Assembly (NCBI RefSeq): GCF_009727055.1
Contig: NC_052358.1
Location: 42,555,494-42,619,493, forward strand
Direction of reading: 5' to 3'
From: Benincasa hispida
Lineage: Eukaryota; Streptophyta; Magnoliopsida; Cucurbitales; Cucurbitaceae
Length of the DNA stretch: 64,000 nt
A program made the translations under genes and the position numbers. The notes below the pieces were generated by a model. That model was not told the origin of the DNA, did no database searches, and worked only from the letters and a program-made list of their open reading frames with translations. Shown one piece after another: positions 1-12,039 of the stretch (position 1 is the first letter of the stretch; the number at the start of each line of letters is the position of its first letter).

Positions 1-566
1 TGATTAGACAAGTCCCAAAAAGGTAGGCATGTTGAGTTTGCAATATGGCCACTCTCACCCAACTAATCAAAGGACCACCCTCAAAGTCAAGAGTTCCCAA
101 AACACTCAGGATTGAGGTCGTGTCACCTATGGTTGTTTTAAGTGAGATGCAAGTTCTCTAACGATGTTATATACAGAGTCTAGTCATCTCGTGGTCCAGG
201 TTTTATACAAACTCTTTGTATAGGACACCCCCGCTCGCACGTCTCCACATGAATGGTAGGATCTACCATCTGTAGTAGTTTACAACACTTACAAACCTCT
301 ACAAAGCGAGTCGTATCCGTAGTGTCACTAGGATCAGGTGTCCCACCTTAATCCTTATACTACAGACCTATTTAGGTTATCACTTAAGGCATGATCCACT
401 TGTACATCATATATACATACTTAAGTTCACATAAGATAAGCAAGGAGCTTTGTTTATTGGATATGAGTAAATGCCAGAATTAAATAACACTTATTTTATT
501 TATTGAACAATGTGTATCTTTACAAAACAACGAGACTCTGGGAGAATTAGGACACTAATCCCAACA
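1..566 (-). repeat. Copia-type LTR fragment, runs off the window's left edge
   Basis: Reverse-complement copy of the LTR family whose plus copies start at 18926 and 34915. Its 5' terminus (TGTTGGGATTAGTGTCC on the minus strand) lies at 566. The rest follows the same order as the copies at 1908-4246 and 18926-20507. The other end lies outside the window, so element type and target duplication cannot be read. Confidence 0.75.
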
Positions 567-1164
567 TGTTGCACATGTAATTCCAACATATTATTTGAGC
601 TTAACTCTATTAAGGATATGTTTACTGGTGTAATAAAGCTATTTGATTTATTGAGTTGTTTCCGACTTCCTTTGAATCTTTGCCACGAACTTAATGAGGT
701 GTGTGCCAAATTTTGATGGGGTTCTGTTGGGGACAAGAAATTCATTGGCGGAGCTGGAAGAGGATGTGTTTGGGTAAGGAACTTGGAGGGATGGGTTTTA
801 GGGATCTTGAATTTTTTAAATTAGGCTTTGTTGGCAAAGTAGTATCGATGGCTTCTTTGGAATCACGATAGCCTTTTGGGGCCTGTCATGAGCGGGAGCT
901 ACTTTTGTCATGGGTCCTTTCATTGGGCTTCGTTAGGCTTGTATCCTCCTTATGCATGACAAAGTATTCTATAGGATCGGGAGCTATTTAGGCAGGGGTT
1001 TAGGTGGCGTGTTAACAACATTCATGCTATTGATATTTGGAATGATCCATGGTTTATGGGCCTGGGTAGGAGTAAGCATTTTTTTTTTTGTGCATGAGTC
1101 CTTGAAGGAAAGGTCTATGGCATCTCTAATATCTTTAGATGGGAGGTGGGATGAAGCAAAACTT
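567..1164 (+). mobile_element. LINE (L1-like) fragment, reverse transcriptase C-terminal and zf-RVT part
   Basis: The translation, with frame breaks, gives SCFRLPLNLC, then AKFWWGSVGDKK and later WRVNN and IWNDPW. This order is typical of the region after the reverse transcriptase in plant LINEs, including the zinc-binding zf-RVT segment. Stops and frameshifts show it is dead. The sequence breaks off where the Copia-1 LTR begins, and a LINE 3' end with RNase H and poly(A) resumes at 40903, so the two pieces are probably halves of one LINE. Some sequence between them may be missing. Confidence 0.75.
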
Positions 1165-1585
1165 CGAATAACATACCAGATTCCATTGCAAAATTGTCAA
1201 GAATAACATACCGGATTCCATTGGAAAATTGACGACAATTATAAGGGGACTATTGTCTTCCTTAACTAAGACTCTGATTGCCTAAGTGGGACCTCTCTCT
1301 AGATGAGACTAAAGAGAGAATGAGTGCTTATTATTTCTGTATATTCGAAACCATAGCCATAAGGTCTCTTTATATACTAGTTCAATTAGTGTTCCTATTA
1401 AACTCTAATTAACTAAGAATGGGCTTCTACCTATTAGGTCCATACTCAATTAAGAATCTAGGGTCTTAATTAAATTAGATCACATAATAAGACCCAATCT
1501 AATAAAATAATCAAAGGTGATAAATTATTAATCCACATACATAGCCCAAACTTTAATTATACATATTATTTAAATACGTCTAACA
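1165..1585 (-). repeat. Copia-1 3' LTR
   Basis: Matches the 5' LTR at 40462-40902 but lacks about 70 bp at its outer (left) end, where a roughly 40-bp motif (AATAACATACC..GATTCCATTG) is duplicated. The inner end is TAACA at 1581-1585. It abuts LINE sequence on the left. Confidence 0.75.
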
Positions 1586-1600
1586 ATCTCCCACTTAGGC
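1586..1600 (-). other. Polypurine tract of Copia-1
   Basis: On the minus strand it reads GCCTAAGTGGGAGAT immediately before the LTR start TGTTAGACG. This is the usual copia purine tract used to prime plus-strand DNA synthesis. Confidence 0.7.
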
Positions 1601-1907
1601 TATATCTATGTACCTGATATAATTAAATCACATAAACCTTAAGCACACATAAACAAGTTATTTCAATAATAGCATTTCCTTTTAGTTCAATCTAGTCCAT
1701 CTCTTGTATTAGCATGGAATCAAGGTGGCTTTCTTCACTACCCTTGTAACTAAACCTTTCTTGATTACCAATTCCAAAACATTCAATGACATAGATCAAT
1801 TATGGATGGATAACATGAAAACTACATGCAAAGTGATCTAGATCATGCCTATTTCCAACTGATCTAAATTTTGTTGTGGGATCATTCTTAAAAACTTTAT
1901 GCTAAAT
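1601..1907 (-). other. 3' untranslated part of Copia-1, no gene
   Basis: About 300 bp between the purine tract and the next insertion. It has no reading frame of note. The sequence appears to resume at 8627, giving the element a long untranslated stretch after RNase H. The last five bases (TAAAT, 1903-1907) look like one target duplication of the element that follows. Confidence 0.5.
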
Positions 1908-4900
1908 TGAAGGAACTATTGAAGGTCCTTAAGCGAAAACATGAGATCGGACCCAAACCCAAAATTTAAAGAACATAAATTTTACAGCAAAGACATATAG
2001 TTATGCATTTACAAGATAATTGTTGCATGCTTTAAAACATGGATTACATAATAATAATAAAAGAAAAGGTTTAAGAAACCTTACCCTTAAAGAACCCTTC
2101 TTCACGAGATTCCTTCTTTGAATCTTATCACGTACAATCTCGAACTCTCTAATCATCAATGAGGACACCACCACGAATGTTACCTCTGAAGGAACTCAGA
2201 ATCGAGATCCAGTGAACGGAAGTGGATCGTTCCAAATTTCATTGAGAAAGAACACAAACAATTACAGTATAAAAGAACAGATTATGCATAAACAATAAAC
2301 TACAAGCATGCTTCTTTAATTGAACAAGGGATAGAGGATGAAAACCTTTGAAAAACTCTTCAAGTATCCCTTGATCGTTCAGCAACTCGTTAAATAGCAC
2401 GAACTCACACGCAACGATCAGAACAACCAAGAGCACAAATAAAAGAATCCTCGATCACTATCGAGTCCAACTCAATCCTCGTCTCTCGAACGGAACAAGA
2501 ACACCACCACAAGAGTTACCTTGGTATTCTCGGTATGAGAATCCAGGAGTTGTGGGCTCTGTGTGACTTTGGATAGAAGAATGAAGGAGGTAAAAAATCG
2601 AGTAGACGATTGACTAAGTGGGAGAAGGAACAAGTCTATCATATAGACTTGATACTCGATCGTGTAGTAAGAAGAAGCCTATCATATAGACTTGCTATTT
2701 GATCGTGTATTAATGAGTATCTATCGTTTAGTAAACTCGATACTTGATCGTTTAGGTTGTGAGATGTTATCGTTTAGTAAAACTATTTTACTCGATAGTC
2801 TTTTCTTTTGTGAAACGATACAATGAATCAACTTTTGATTTTGGAAAACCATTTTCCTTTTTATCTCATAGTTACCATAACTATGCAAAACCTTCCACTC
2901 AAGTCTATTATGAAAGAAAAATAATAATTAATTATCATATAATTAATATATTATAAATAAATATAATAACCAACTTATCATATTATATTTATAACCTATA
3001 ATTTTAATATTTCATCATATGAAACATATATACTATAGTTCTTTTTCTATTTTATGGTATTTAATATAAATCATATTTATATTAATTCCTCCAATTAATG
3101 TATCTAATACATCAAATCAATTATATCACATATATTTGAATCAATTTAATTATATCACATATAATCAAATTTTCTCTTGTTAATTTGAAAACTTCAAGCT
3201 AACCTAAAATCTGATTCTCAACTTGAACCCATTAAGCTACCAAGAGGACCTTATGGACCTGTAGCTTAAAGCTCTAACGGTACGTGAATCACTGACTAAA
3301 CTCTTTGATCACGAGATCTACCATTCGTTAACTATTGATCCCGACAGTTGAACTCTTCGCACTACAGATATATTTCTGTGTCTATTGGATATAACCAATC
3401 AACAGTGCGATAACCCTTCACAAATTGCTCGTAAGTACAAATGGGTCAATTTACCGTTTTGACCCTATAGTTACATTTAACTCCTTAATACCACTGATTC
3501 CTCTAATGAACAATAAGTCATAGTCCTACTATGACTAAGTCCCTTCTTCCCAAGAGAGGGTGTGGCCACTATATTCAAGACCCGGAATTAGCTCTTAAGG
3601 GAGCAATTTATCTACTTATCCCTACTTCGGAGAAGGAGTGAATTTTGTCTTATGTAGCGTAATTCCCAGCTCCCCAATCAAATGAATCCCCAAAATGGTA
3701 GGCTTGTTGAGTTGGCAATCTGGCCACTCTCACCTATACAAATCAAAGGACCGCCCTCATGAGCAGGAATTCCCAACTCACTCAGGATTAAGGTCATGTC
3801 ACCTATGGTCATCCTAGTAAATGTAAGTCTCAATTATGAACGACATTATATAAAGAGACTAATCATTTTGTGGTCTGGTCTTATACAAACTCTTTATATA
3901 GGATACCTCCGCTCGCAAGTCTCCACATGAATGGTCAAGATCAGATCATTTGTAGCACTTTACAACACCTGTAACATCTACAAAGCGGGCCGTATCCGTA
4001 ATGTCACCAGGATAAGGTATCCCTCCTTTATTCTTATACTACAGACCATTTAGGTTATTACTTAAGGCATGATCCACTTGTAAGTCTCCACATACATGCT
4101 TAAGTTACATAAAATAACCTTAGATCTTAGTTTATTAGATTGAGTAAAAACATATAAAATAACACTTATTTTATTAATAACAATATGTTTATAGAGTGTT
4201 TACAAACTACGAGACTACCAGGAGAACTAGGACACCAATCCCATCAACCTCTGTATTCTCTAAGTGAAAATCCAAGAGTTTTGTGGGCTCTTGCTATTTT
4301 GGAAGAAGAGATTGTTTTTCTTAGAGAGATGAAAGGAAGTGATGGGATTCAGATTGTCTCAGAAAACTTTTCTGTGGATGTATATCTCTCCTTGTGAAAC
4401 CATACCATAAAGAAGAAGAACCACTTCCTCTTCCCCACTAGCACGTATTAGAGAGAAAAGCGGTGGAGGGAATTTATTTTCATAAATCAATTTAATATAT
4501 AATTTATATGATAACTACCTTATCATATAATATATATTAAACTATATGTTATATCAAAATAACACATAACTTATAGTTTCTATATTGTATCAAATACAAT
4601 ATAACATATAGTTTTTATTCTCTCACCAATGGAATTTAATATAAATCTCATTTATATTAAATTTAATTATGTGAATCAAATTCATATAATTAATATTTGA
4701 ATCATATTCAAATATTTATTTCCTCTCAAGTAAACTTTATATTATAATGTATCAAATACATTATAGTAATTATATCATATATAATTAGATTAAATTAATT
4801 ATATCACATATAATTAATTCCCCCATTTGAACAATTCCAATTAATCTAAAAATTGATTCTTATTATTTCCCAAGCTACAGAGGGGACCTCATGGACCTAT

Positions 4901-5307
4901 AACTGTCAGCTGGGTCGAAAATACCATTTTTCCCCTGTAGTTACATCTAACTCTTTAGGTACCATCGATCCCTCTAATGAACAATAAATCATAGTCCAAC
5001 TATCGCCAAACCCCTCTTGAGCTAGGAGAGGGTGTGGTGCCATATTATCCAAGCCTCAGAATCAACCTTTAAGGGAGCAATTTATCTATTTATCTCGACG
5101 TTGGGGAAGGAGTGGATTCCTTCTTATGTAATTGTGTTCCCAACTCCCCTTACCATATGAATCCCCAAAATGGTAGGTTTGTTGAGTCGACAATCTGGCC
5201 ACTCTCACTCATACAAATCAAATGACCGCCCTCATGTGCAGGAGTTCAAAACTCACTCAGGATTCAGGTCATGATACCTATGGTCATTCTAGTGAAATGT
5301 TAGTATC

Positions 5308-6472
5308 TGATGGTAGGAAAAAGGAGAGAGGAAAAATAAATATGCATGCATCTTATGATATGTATTGACAAGCGTTGAATGATGGAGATGATTCTTCCGT
5401 TAAAACCACACCGAGGGGAGTTATTATTGCACCCAAAAGGAGTGACGCACACCACATCCAAGAAAGCAGCCACAAATCCAAAATGACAATGATCAAATGA
5501 ATAAACGAAAGTTAACTAGGAAAGAAAAGTAAAGATAGAGTAGAAGACGTCCCTAGAGAAATTGGAGTGAGGCTACCGTAAGGAGTCTTCCATGCAGGAG
5601 ATTGATCTGAACTGCTAAGATCAAGAGACTTGTCCTGACCATCGGAGCTTCCAGCATTTGATGGCCGCATGTTGGTTGACATGCACCTAAGACTGCTTTC
5701 AGCTTGCACGACAGATAGCCTTTCTATCTCGGGGTCAATATTGACTTTCGGCGCATCGCTTTCACTCAAACATCATTTGCAACTTGGTTGCAAAAGCTAC
5801 AATACACCCAAGACTAAAAGGGTGCCTGCAAAAACACAAAACTTAACAAACTATTAGCTGCCAAGTCCCCGACAACGGTGCAAAAAACTTGATGGTAGGA
5901 AAAATGAGAGAGGAAAAATAAATATGCGTGCATCTTATGATATATGTTGACAAGCGTTGAATGATGGAGAGGACTCTTTCGTTGAAACCACACCAAGGGG
6001 AATTATTATCGCACCCACAAGGAGCGAATGCACACCACATCCAAAAAAGCAGCCGCAAATCCAAAATGATAATGATCAAATGAATAAACTAAAGTTAACT
6101 AGGAAAGCAAAGTAAAGATAGAGTAGAAGATGTCCTTAGAGAAATTAGAGTGAGGCTACTGCAAGGAGTCTTCCATGTAGGAGATTAATCTCAACTACTT
6201 AGGTCAAGAGGCTTGTCCTGACCATCGAAGCATCTAGCATTTGATGGCCGCATGTTGGTTGACATGAGCCTAAGACTGCTTTCAGCTCGTGCGACAGATA
6301 ACCTTTCTATCTCAGGGTTAATATTGACTTTCGGCGCATCGCCTTCACTCAAACATTGTTTGCAACTTGGTCGCACAAGCTACAATATGCCTGAGATTAA
6401 AAAGGTGCCTACGAAAACACAAAACTTAACAAACTATTAACTGCCAAGTCCCCGACAACGGCGCCAAAAACT
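5308..6472 (-). repeat. Two tandem 582/583-bp units (LTR end + leader + primer site)
   Basis: The units differ by scattered substitutions. On the minus strand both keep an open frame containing GDAPKVNI.PEIERLSV, the same frame seen in degraded form at about 11230-11480 and 32280-32460. I do not recognise the peptide. It starts about 100 bp after the primer site and could be the remnant of a gag start. Confidence 0.7.
6449..6466 (-). other. Primer-binding site, tRNA-Asp type
   Basis: The minus strand reads TGGCGCCGTTGTCGGGGA just inside the LTR. This matches the primer site known from Athila/Tat-type Ty3/gypsy elements, complementary to the 3' end of tRNA-Asp. Confidence 0.75.
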
Positions 6473-7638
6473 TGATGGTAGGAAAAAGGAGAGAGGAAAA
6501 ATAAATATGCATGCATCTTATGATATGCATTGATTTCCATGCGTCGGTGGTCATGCGTTGGACTTGGAAATATACAATATGTGTTTAAGCGTGTATGCAG
6601 TGACCATGCGTTCCTGTAAATAGTTTTCTCGCTTTCTTGCCAAGTATAATGAGAACGCAAGTTTCTCGGGGTAATCCGAGGTCAAACACAGGGACTTGTA
6701 ACTCAATGATGTTTGTGAAGTAATGTGTTTGAGACGAAGAACAAAAGTAAAAAGACAGAAATTAAAGGATTATGCGCTACTCCTACTCCTAACTAAACAG
6801 ATTGAGCAATGGAAGTTTAACTATAAGAGTTGGTAGAGATGCGATAATTGTTAACGCGTAATAATATGCATGAAGAAATAAAATTGTGGATGGGATAGAT
6901 TCACCACAACATTAAGCTTGGTCGCAGGGGTAATCTCAGCTCGCCACACCAACGCATCGCACACCTTTTGGTGGTCAGCCTCATGCTTATATCTCTGTAA
7001 CGCATGGTTACGTTGAGTATAAGATTATTCCTATCTCTAGGAACGCTGCTTACTTTGCTTAGTGAGTTCCACTACTTACCCTCTCGGGCAGCGTCAACTC
7101 ATAGATAAGCATTGTGATAGCCTCGCACTAAGCAAAGAGGATTAACTCATTATACTCACACAACGTTCACCTCTCGGTGGGTTGCTACATGCGTCATATC
7201 TCTATGCCGTATGATTGAGTATGCGATAACTCTTGCAATCTATACTTAACTCTCTACAATAGAAGTAAAAGATGATAAAGAAGAAGAAGCTGATGAAGAT
7301 GGTGTTGAAAGGACTAAAGAGATGCATTGATTACAAAATGTATTAATGTCTTAAGCCAAAATGTAATACAATATATAGATAAGAAGAAAGATGGAGGGCT
7401 AGATATAGGCAATCTCTTGCTTCCATCAAATGTTCATCAAGACTGCCGGTGGTGCAAGGGATGGGTGGTGGAGTAGTCTCTCTCAAGCTCTATCTCCAAC
7501 GAAGCTCCGGTCGTCACTCGGAATGGGCTGTGGAGGTGAAGAATCCTAAAAAAAAATCTTGCTCATGCTCTCATTTGTGATCACAAGGATCTGCCTTAAG
7601 GCAGAAGCGCGGATGCCTTGAATTTGGGCTATAAGGCT

Positions 7639-7647
7639 CTATTTATA
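7639..7647 (-). promoter_or_regulatory. TATA box of the LTR, with downstream palindrome
   Basis: TATAAATAG on the minus strand. About 34 bp downstream is the 16-bp palindrome TCTGCCTTAAGGCAGA (7590-7605), also found at the same place in the LTR copies at 9159 and 29151. Confidence 0.65.
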
Positions 7648-7880
7648 AAGCTTAGACGTCGACAACATTGGAGGTCCCGCTCTGAATTACTGCCATTTCT
7701 GACGCGGTAGGTGAAATGTCAATATCATCTTATCCTTTTTTATACTCCCAAGGTATACGTTCATGCTTGTTTCTCCCGAAGTACCAACACATTCCACTAC
7801 CTTGCGATCAACCTTCTATCACGGCTATTACTCTATAGCTGCGACATTCCATGCGATGAACTGATCTTCATGAAGGTCAA

Positions 7881-7996
7881 CACATGCGATCAACTATGCA
7901 ATGATCTGGCATCAGCGCATGCGATCAAATTTGCGATGTTCTGACATTAGCGCATGCGATCAACTTTGCGATGGCCTGGCATCAACGCATGCGATT
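7881..7996 (-). repeat. 35-bp direct repeats in the LTR promoter region
   Basis: Three 35-bp units (7881-7915, 7916-7950, 7951-7985) plus an 11-bp partial, each starting CRCATGCGATCAA. They lie about 235 bp upstream of the TATA box on the minus strand (7639-7647), inside U3. That is where enhancer repeats of LTR elements usually sit. The enhancer role is inferred. Confidence 0.8.
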
Positions 7997-8626
7997 GATT
8001 CTTGCGATAGCTACCAAAAATAGACATTTTGACACCTTATAACGCATGATATAGGGTTAGTAAGGATTTTTAGTGTTGATCGACGCAAGCTCATTTTTCA
8101 CATAAATTCTTAGTATTATCACTGCATATTCTGCTTGTTAGCCCTCATAACTCTAAATAAAAGACTGTAATAGATTGTATTTCTACCCGCTATTAGTATC
8201 TATTATGAACGACGTTATATAATTGGACTAAACATTTCGTGGTTCGGTCTTATACAAACTCCTTTGTATAGAATATCCCCGCTCACATGTCTCCACATGA
8301 ATGATTAGGATCAAATCATTTGTAGTACTTTACAACAATTGTAACATCTACAAAGTAGGCCGTACTCGTAGTGTCACCAAGATAAGGTATCCAGCCTTAT
8401 CAATCTACTACAGACCATTTAGGTTATCACTTAAACATGATCCACCTGTATGTCTCTACATATATTTTTAAGCTACAAGATAACCTTAGATATTAGTTTA
8501 TTTGTTTGTAGTAATGCAACTAATTTTGAAATAAAACATCATATATTTTATTACATAAATAAAATGTTTGTATAATACAGTTACAAACTATAAAACCCTA
8601 CGAGATTTAGGGCATCAACCCTAACA

Positions 8627-9158
8627 TAAACTGCATTTGTAAAACCGCATGCATGATAGATAAGTTTAGATAATAAAACACAAACCATCAACTTTATTCT
8701 GTATATAAAATAAAGAAATTAAGGTCAAAGAACATCCTTAATAACAACCTCCCACTAAACCACGAAATCAGATTAGTGACTGACACCCATGTGAGCAACA
8801 TATTCATGAAAAACTTTAAGTGGTAAACCTTTAGTCAATGGATCTTCCACCATAGAGTTTGTTCCTATATCTTCTATCAAAATTTGACCATTCTGAACTC
8901 TTTCTTTCATAACCAGAAACTTCACATCTACATGTTTTGACTTTGTATTGATTTTCGTTGTTGTTGAAATACATTATTGTCGATTTATCGTCATAAAATA
9001 ATTTTATTGGTCTTTTTATGCCAACCACTATCTGCAACCCAATGAAAAAATTTAGCAACCATATTCCATGATTAGATACCTCATAACATGCTATAAACTC
9101 GCAGCCATGATAGAAGAAGAGATAATTGTTTGTCTAACACTTTTCTAAGATACATCTC
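8627..9158 (-). pseudogene. Copia-1 RNase H end and 3' region
   Basis: On the minus strand the degraded RNase H C-terminus lies at about 8764-9058, followed by a second purine tract-like site (AGTGGGAGGT). It is a diverged duplicate of 15605-16056, roughly nine bases in ten identical by eye. The element at 9159 was inserted within it. The last bases before the insertion are ATCTC. Confidence 0.7.
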
Positions 9159-11097
9159 TGATGACGGGCAAAAATGTACGTCATTATAGGCCTTTTATTT
9201 AGAATTATGAGGGCTGATAAGAAGAATATGCGACGATTATACTAAGAATTCATGAGAAAGTGAGCTTACATCGATCAACAATGAAAATCTCGGTTAACCC
9301 ACTATTATGCCTTAGTTTGCATCCAAATGTCTATTTTTGTAGCTATCGCAGGAATCGATCGCATGCGGTGAATCTCACCATCGCAGAGGCGATCGCATAT
9401 ATTCGACGCATGGATATTGCAGCTATTAACCGCATGCGTCCATCACATAGAGGTTACGGCTACAGAGTAATAACCATAATGAAGGGATGAACACAAAGGT
9501 GGTGGAATGCGATGATATTTTGGAAACCAAGCATGAACGCATACCTCGAGAGTATCAAAAGATGATGTTGACATTTCACCTATCACGCCGTTAGTAGCAG
9601 AGATTCAGAGCATGACCATTAATGTTGTCGGTGATCAAGCTCTATAAATAGAAGCCTTAGAGCCCAACTTGAAATTATCCGAGCTTCTGCCTTAGGGCAG
9701 ATCTTTGTGATCCAGACGAAAGCGTGAGAAGACATTTTTTGAGAGTTTTTCATTCCTCCAACTCATTCTGAGTGACGATCGAAGATTCGTCGGAGATAGA
9801 TCTCAAGAGAGACTACTCCACCACCCATCCATGGCACCACCAGCAGCCTTGACACACATCTGATGGAAGCAAGACATTGTCCATCTAGCCCTCCATCTCT
9901 ATTCTATCTCTGTATTGTATTACAATTTGGCTTAAGACATTAATACATTTTATGATCAATGCATTTCTTTATCTCCTTCGATTCCATCTTCATTTACCTC
10001 TGCTTTATCATCCTTTACGTTCATTGCAATGACTAAGTAAGATTGCTAGAGTATCGCATACTTAATCATGCGGCATAGACATATGAAGCATGTAGAAAAT
10101 CACCGAGAGGTGTGCGTTGCATGAGTGTTGTGAGAAAATCCTCTTTGCTTAGTGTGAGGTTGTAGCAACGCTTGTCAATGAACGGTTGCAATGCTTGTCT
10201 ATAAGCAAAATCAGTAGCGACTAACTGCCTGAGAGGGTAAGTAGTTGAACTCACTAAGCGAAGTAAGCAGTGTTCCTAGGGATAGGAATAATCTTATGTC
10301 AACCATGCTTTATGTGATTACCTTGTCTTATGAGTGCATCATTCATCACTTGGGCATACTTTGGAGAGTAGTCTAAAAACTAAATCTAGGCTTGGGAAAG
10401 TCAAATTGGATCGCATAAGCAAGAATAGAGGCTTAAGAATAAGTTATGTTTGCTATTACACAGCGCATGCACCCTATAGATAGGATATGAAAGTATGCGA
10501 TCACATCGCGTGCGTCCAGAAGTAGGATACGGTGGTATACGATTACCTTGTTTATGTGTGGGAGCACACAAGCAAGAATAGAGACTTAGACATAAGTCCT
10601 ATCGACACTATCGCATATGCATCACATGCATCCTAGTCAGTTGTGTATAGCATAATCGCATAACTTGCGTTGGTTGGGGTTACCCTTGCGATCAAGCTTA
10701 TTGATGCGGTGAAGTCATCCCCTCCACCATTTTATCTATTTTTCCATACATCTTATTACACGTTAATAGTTACTGTGTCTCTAACTCTCATATTCATACT
10801 TCCATTGCTTAATCTGTTTAGTTAGGAGTAGGAGTAGCGCATAGCCTTTAAACTTCTTTTAGTCTTCACCACAACACATTACTTCATAACATTTAGCTAT
10901 AAGTCCCTGAGCTCGACCTCGAATCACATCGAGAAACTTGCGATCTCGTTATACTTGGCGAGAGAGCAAGAAAACTTGTGGCAGGATCGCATGGTTATCA
11001 GACGCATATTGCATATCCCTTAGTCCAACGCATGACCAACAATGCATGGAGAACGAACAATGAACGCATATTTATTTACTCCATTTTCCACGCATCA
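9159..11097 (+). repeat. 5' LTR of the TGATG-family element
   Basis: 1,939 bp, from TGATGACGGGC to CCACGCATCA. It carries a TATA box at 9643-9650 (TATAAATA) and the palindrome TCTGCCTTAGGGCAGA at 9686-9701. The 5-base context before it (ATCTC) is not repeated after the 3' LTR. Confidence 0.8.
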
Positions 11098-11103
11098 AGT
11101 TTT

Positions 11104-11121
11104 TGGCACCGTTGTCGGGGA
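11104..11121 (+). other. Primer-binding site, tRNA-Asp type
   Basis: TGGCACCGTTGTCGGGGA lies 6 bp after the LTR end. It differs by one base from the copy at 6449-6466. Confidence 0.75.
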
Positions 11122-12034
11122 CTTGACAGCTAATAGTTTGTTGATTTTTATGTTTTTGCAGGCACCCTTTTTACCTTGGGAGTATTGTAGCTTGTGCGAC
11201 CAAGTTGCAAACAATATTTGAAGTGTAGGCGATGCGCCGAAAGCCAGTATTGACCTCGAGATAAAAAAAACTATCAGTCGCATGAGCTGAAAGCAGTTAT
11301 AAGCACGTAGCGACTAGCATGCACCCAAGAATTTTCGGAAGTTCCAATGGTCAAGGCGAGCCTCTTGACTTAAGCAGTTGAGATCAATCTCCTACATGGA
11401 AGACTCCTTACGGTGGCCTCACTCCAATTTCTCCAGGGACGTCTTCTACTCTATCTTTACACTGCTTTCCTAGTTAGTTTATTTTTATCATTATTTTGGA
11501 TATGCGGATGCTTTCTTGGATGTGGTGCGTTCGCTCCTTGTAAGTGCAACAATAATTCTCCTCGGTGTGCAGTTACAACGGAAGAATCCTCTCCATCATT
11601 CAACGCATGGCTTTGACCGCATGAATTCTAAAGCATGGTCGCAAGTATTATTCTACTCAAAGGTTCTTTTCTTGTTATCTTGTATGCATTATCCTTTTGA
11701 AATTTTCTTTTGCCCGCTTGCCTACCTTTGCGTTGCATCTATGATGGTACGTATAATTCTCTACATCCACTAAGTAAAAATCGCAAGGCTCACCTCACTT
11801 TTAATAGCTTCTTTAAGGTTTGAGAGTCTAAGTTTGGTTATGTGTAAACCTCTGCTCAAACATTTTTTACCGTATTCTTGATGAGTTTGTCTTTAGCTTT
11901 TCGGCAAGAGTGCTGCTAAGTTTAGGGGTGGCAGTGGTCCCGGAAAATGCATCTATCACATTGCGATACTATTAAAAAAAATGTTCGGGAATAAAAACTC
12001 CACTATCAGCGCAAAGGGGAAACTCAAGCTGATA
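11122..12034 (+). other. Internal region, 5' part, no intact gene
   Basis: The conserved leader is followed by a frame with stops that aligns with GDAPK..I..EI and EPLDLSS of the other copies (about 11228-11480). Next comes a stretch ending in a motif shared with 28540-28690 and 31560-31700. I see no gag or pol signature. Confidence 0.6.
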
Positions 12035-12039
12035 AGAGT

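Larger units (their letters stand above)
5308..8195 (-). mobile_element. TGATG-family LTR element, rearranged and shortened copy
   Basis: Inserted in the copia LTR above with a perfect 5-bp duplication GTATC (5303-5307 and 8196-8200). From left to right it holds two near-identical 582/583-bp units (5308-5889, 5890-6472) and then a complete LTR (6473-8195, minus). Each unit starts with the terminal ~60 bp of the LTR (TGATGGTAGGAAAAAGG) and continues into internal DNA ending in the primer site. There is no pol. The right terminus is CTATTA instead of the family's usual GTTATCA. Confidence 0.75.
1908..8626 (-). mobile_element. Copia LTR-only remnant (two LTRs, no coding body)
   Basis: Two minus-strand LTRs of the same family as 18926 and 34915 lie side by side. 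One is full length (1908-4246); the other lacks its 3' part (4247-5302, resuming 8201-8626 around a nested insertion). The outer ends are TGAAGG at 1908 and CTAACA at 8626. Flanks are TAAAT (1903-1907) and TAAAC (8627-8631), a near-perfect target duplication in Copia-1. The whole internal region is absent. Deletion between LTRs is the likeliest cause. Confidence 0.65.

Noticed and set aside
7881..7996. CRISPR-like direct repeats
   Set aside because: Units are contiguous without spacers, within a plant LTR. This is an ordinary tandem repeat.
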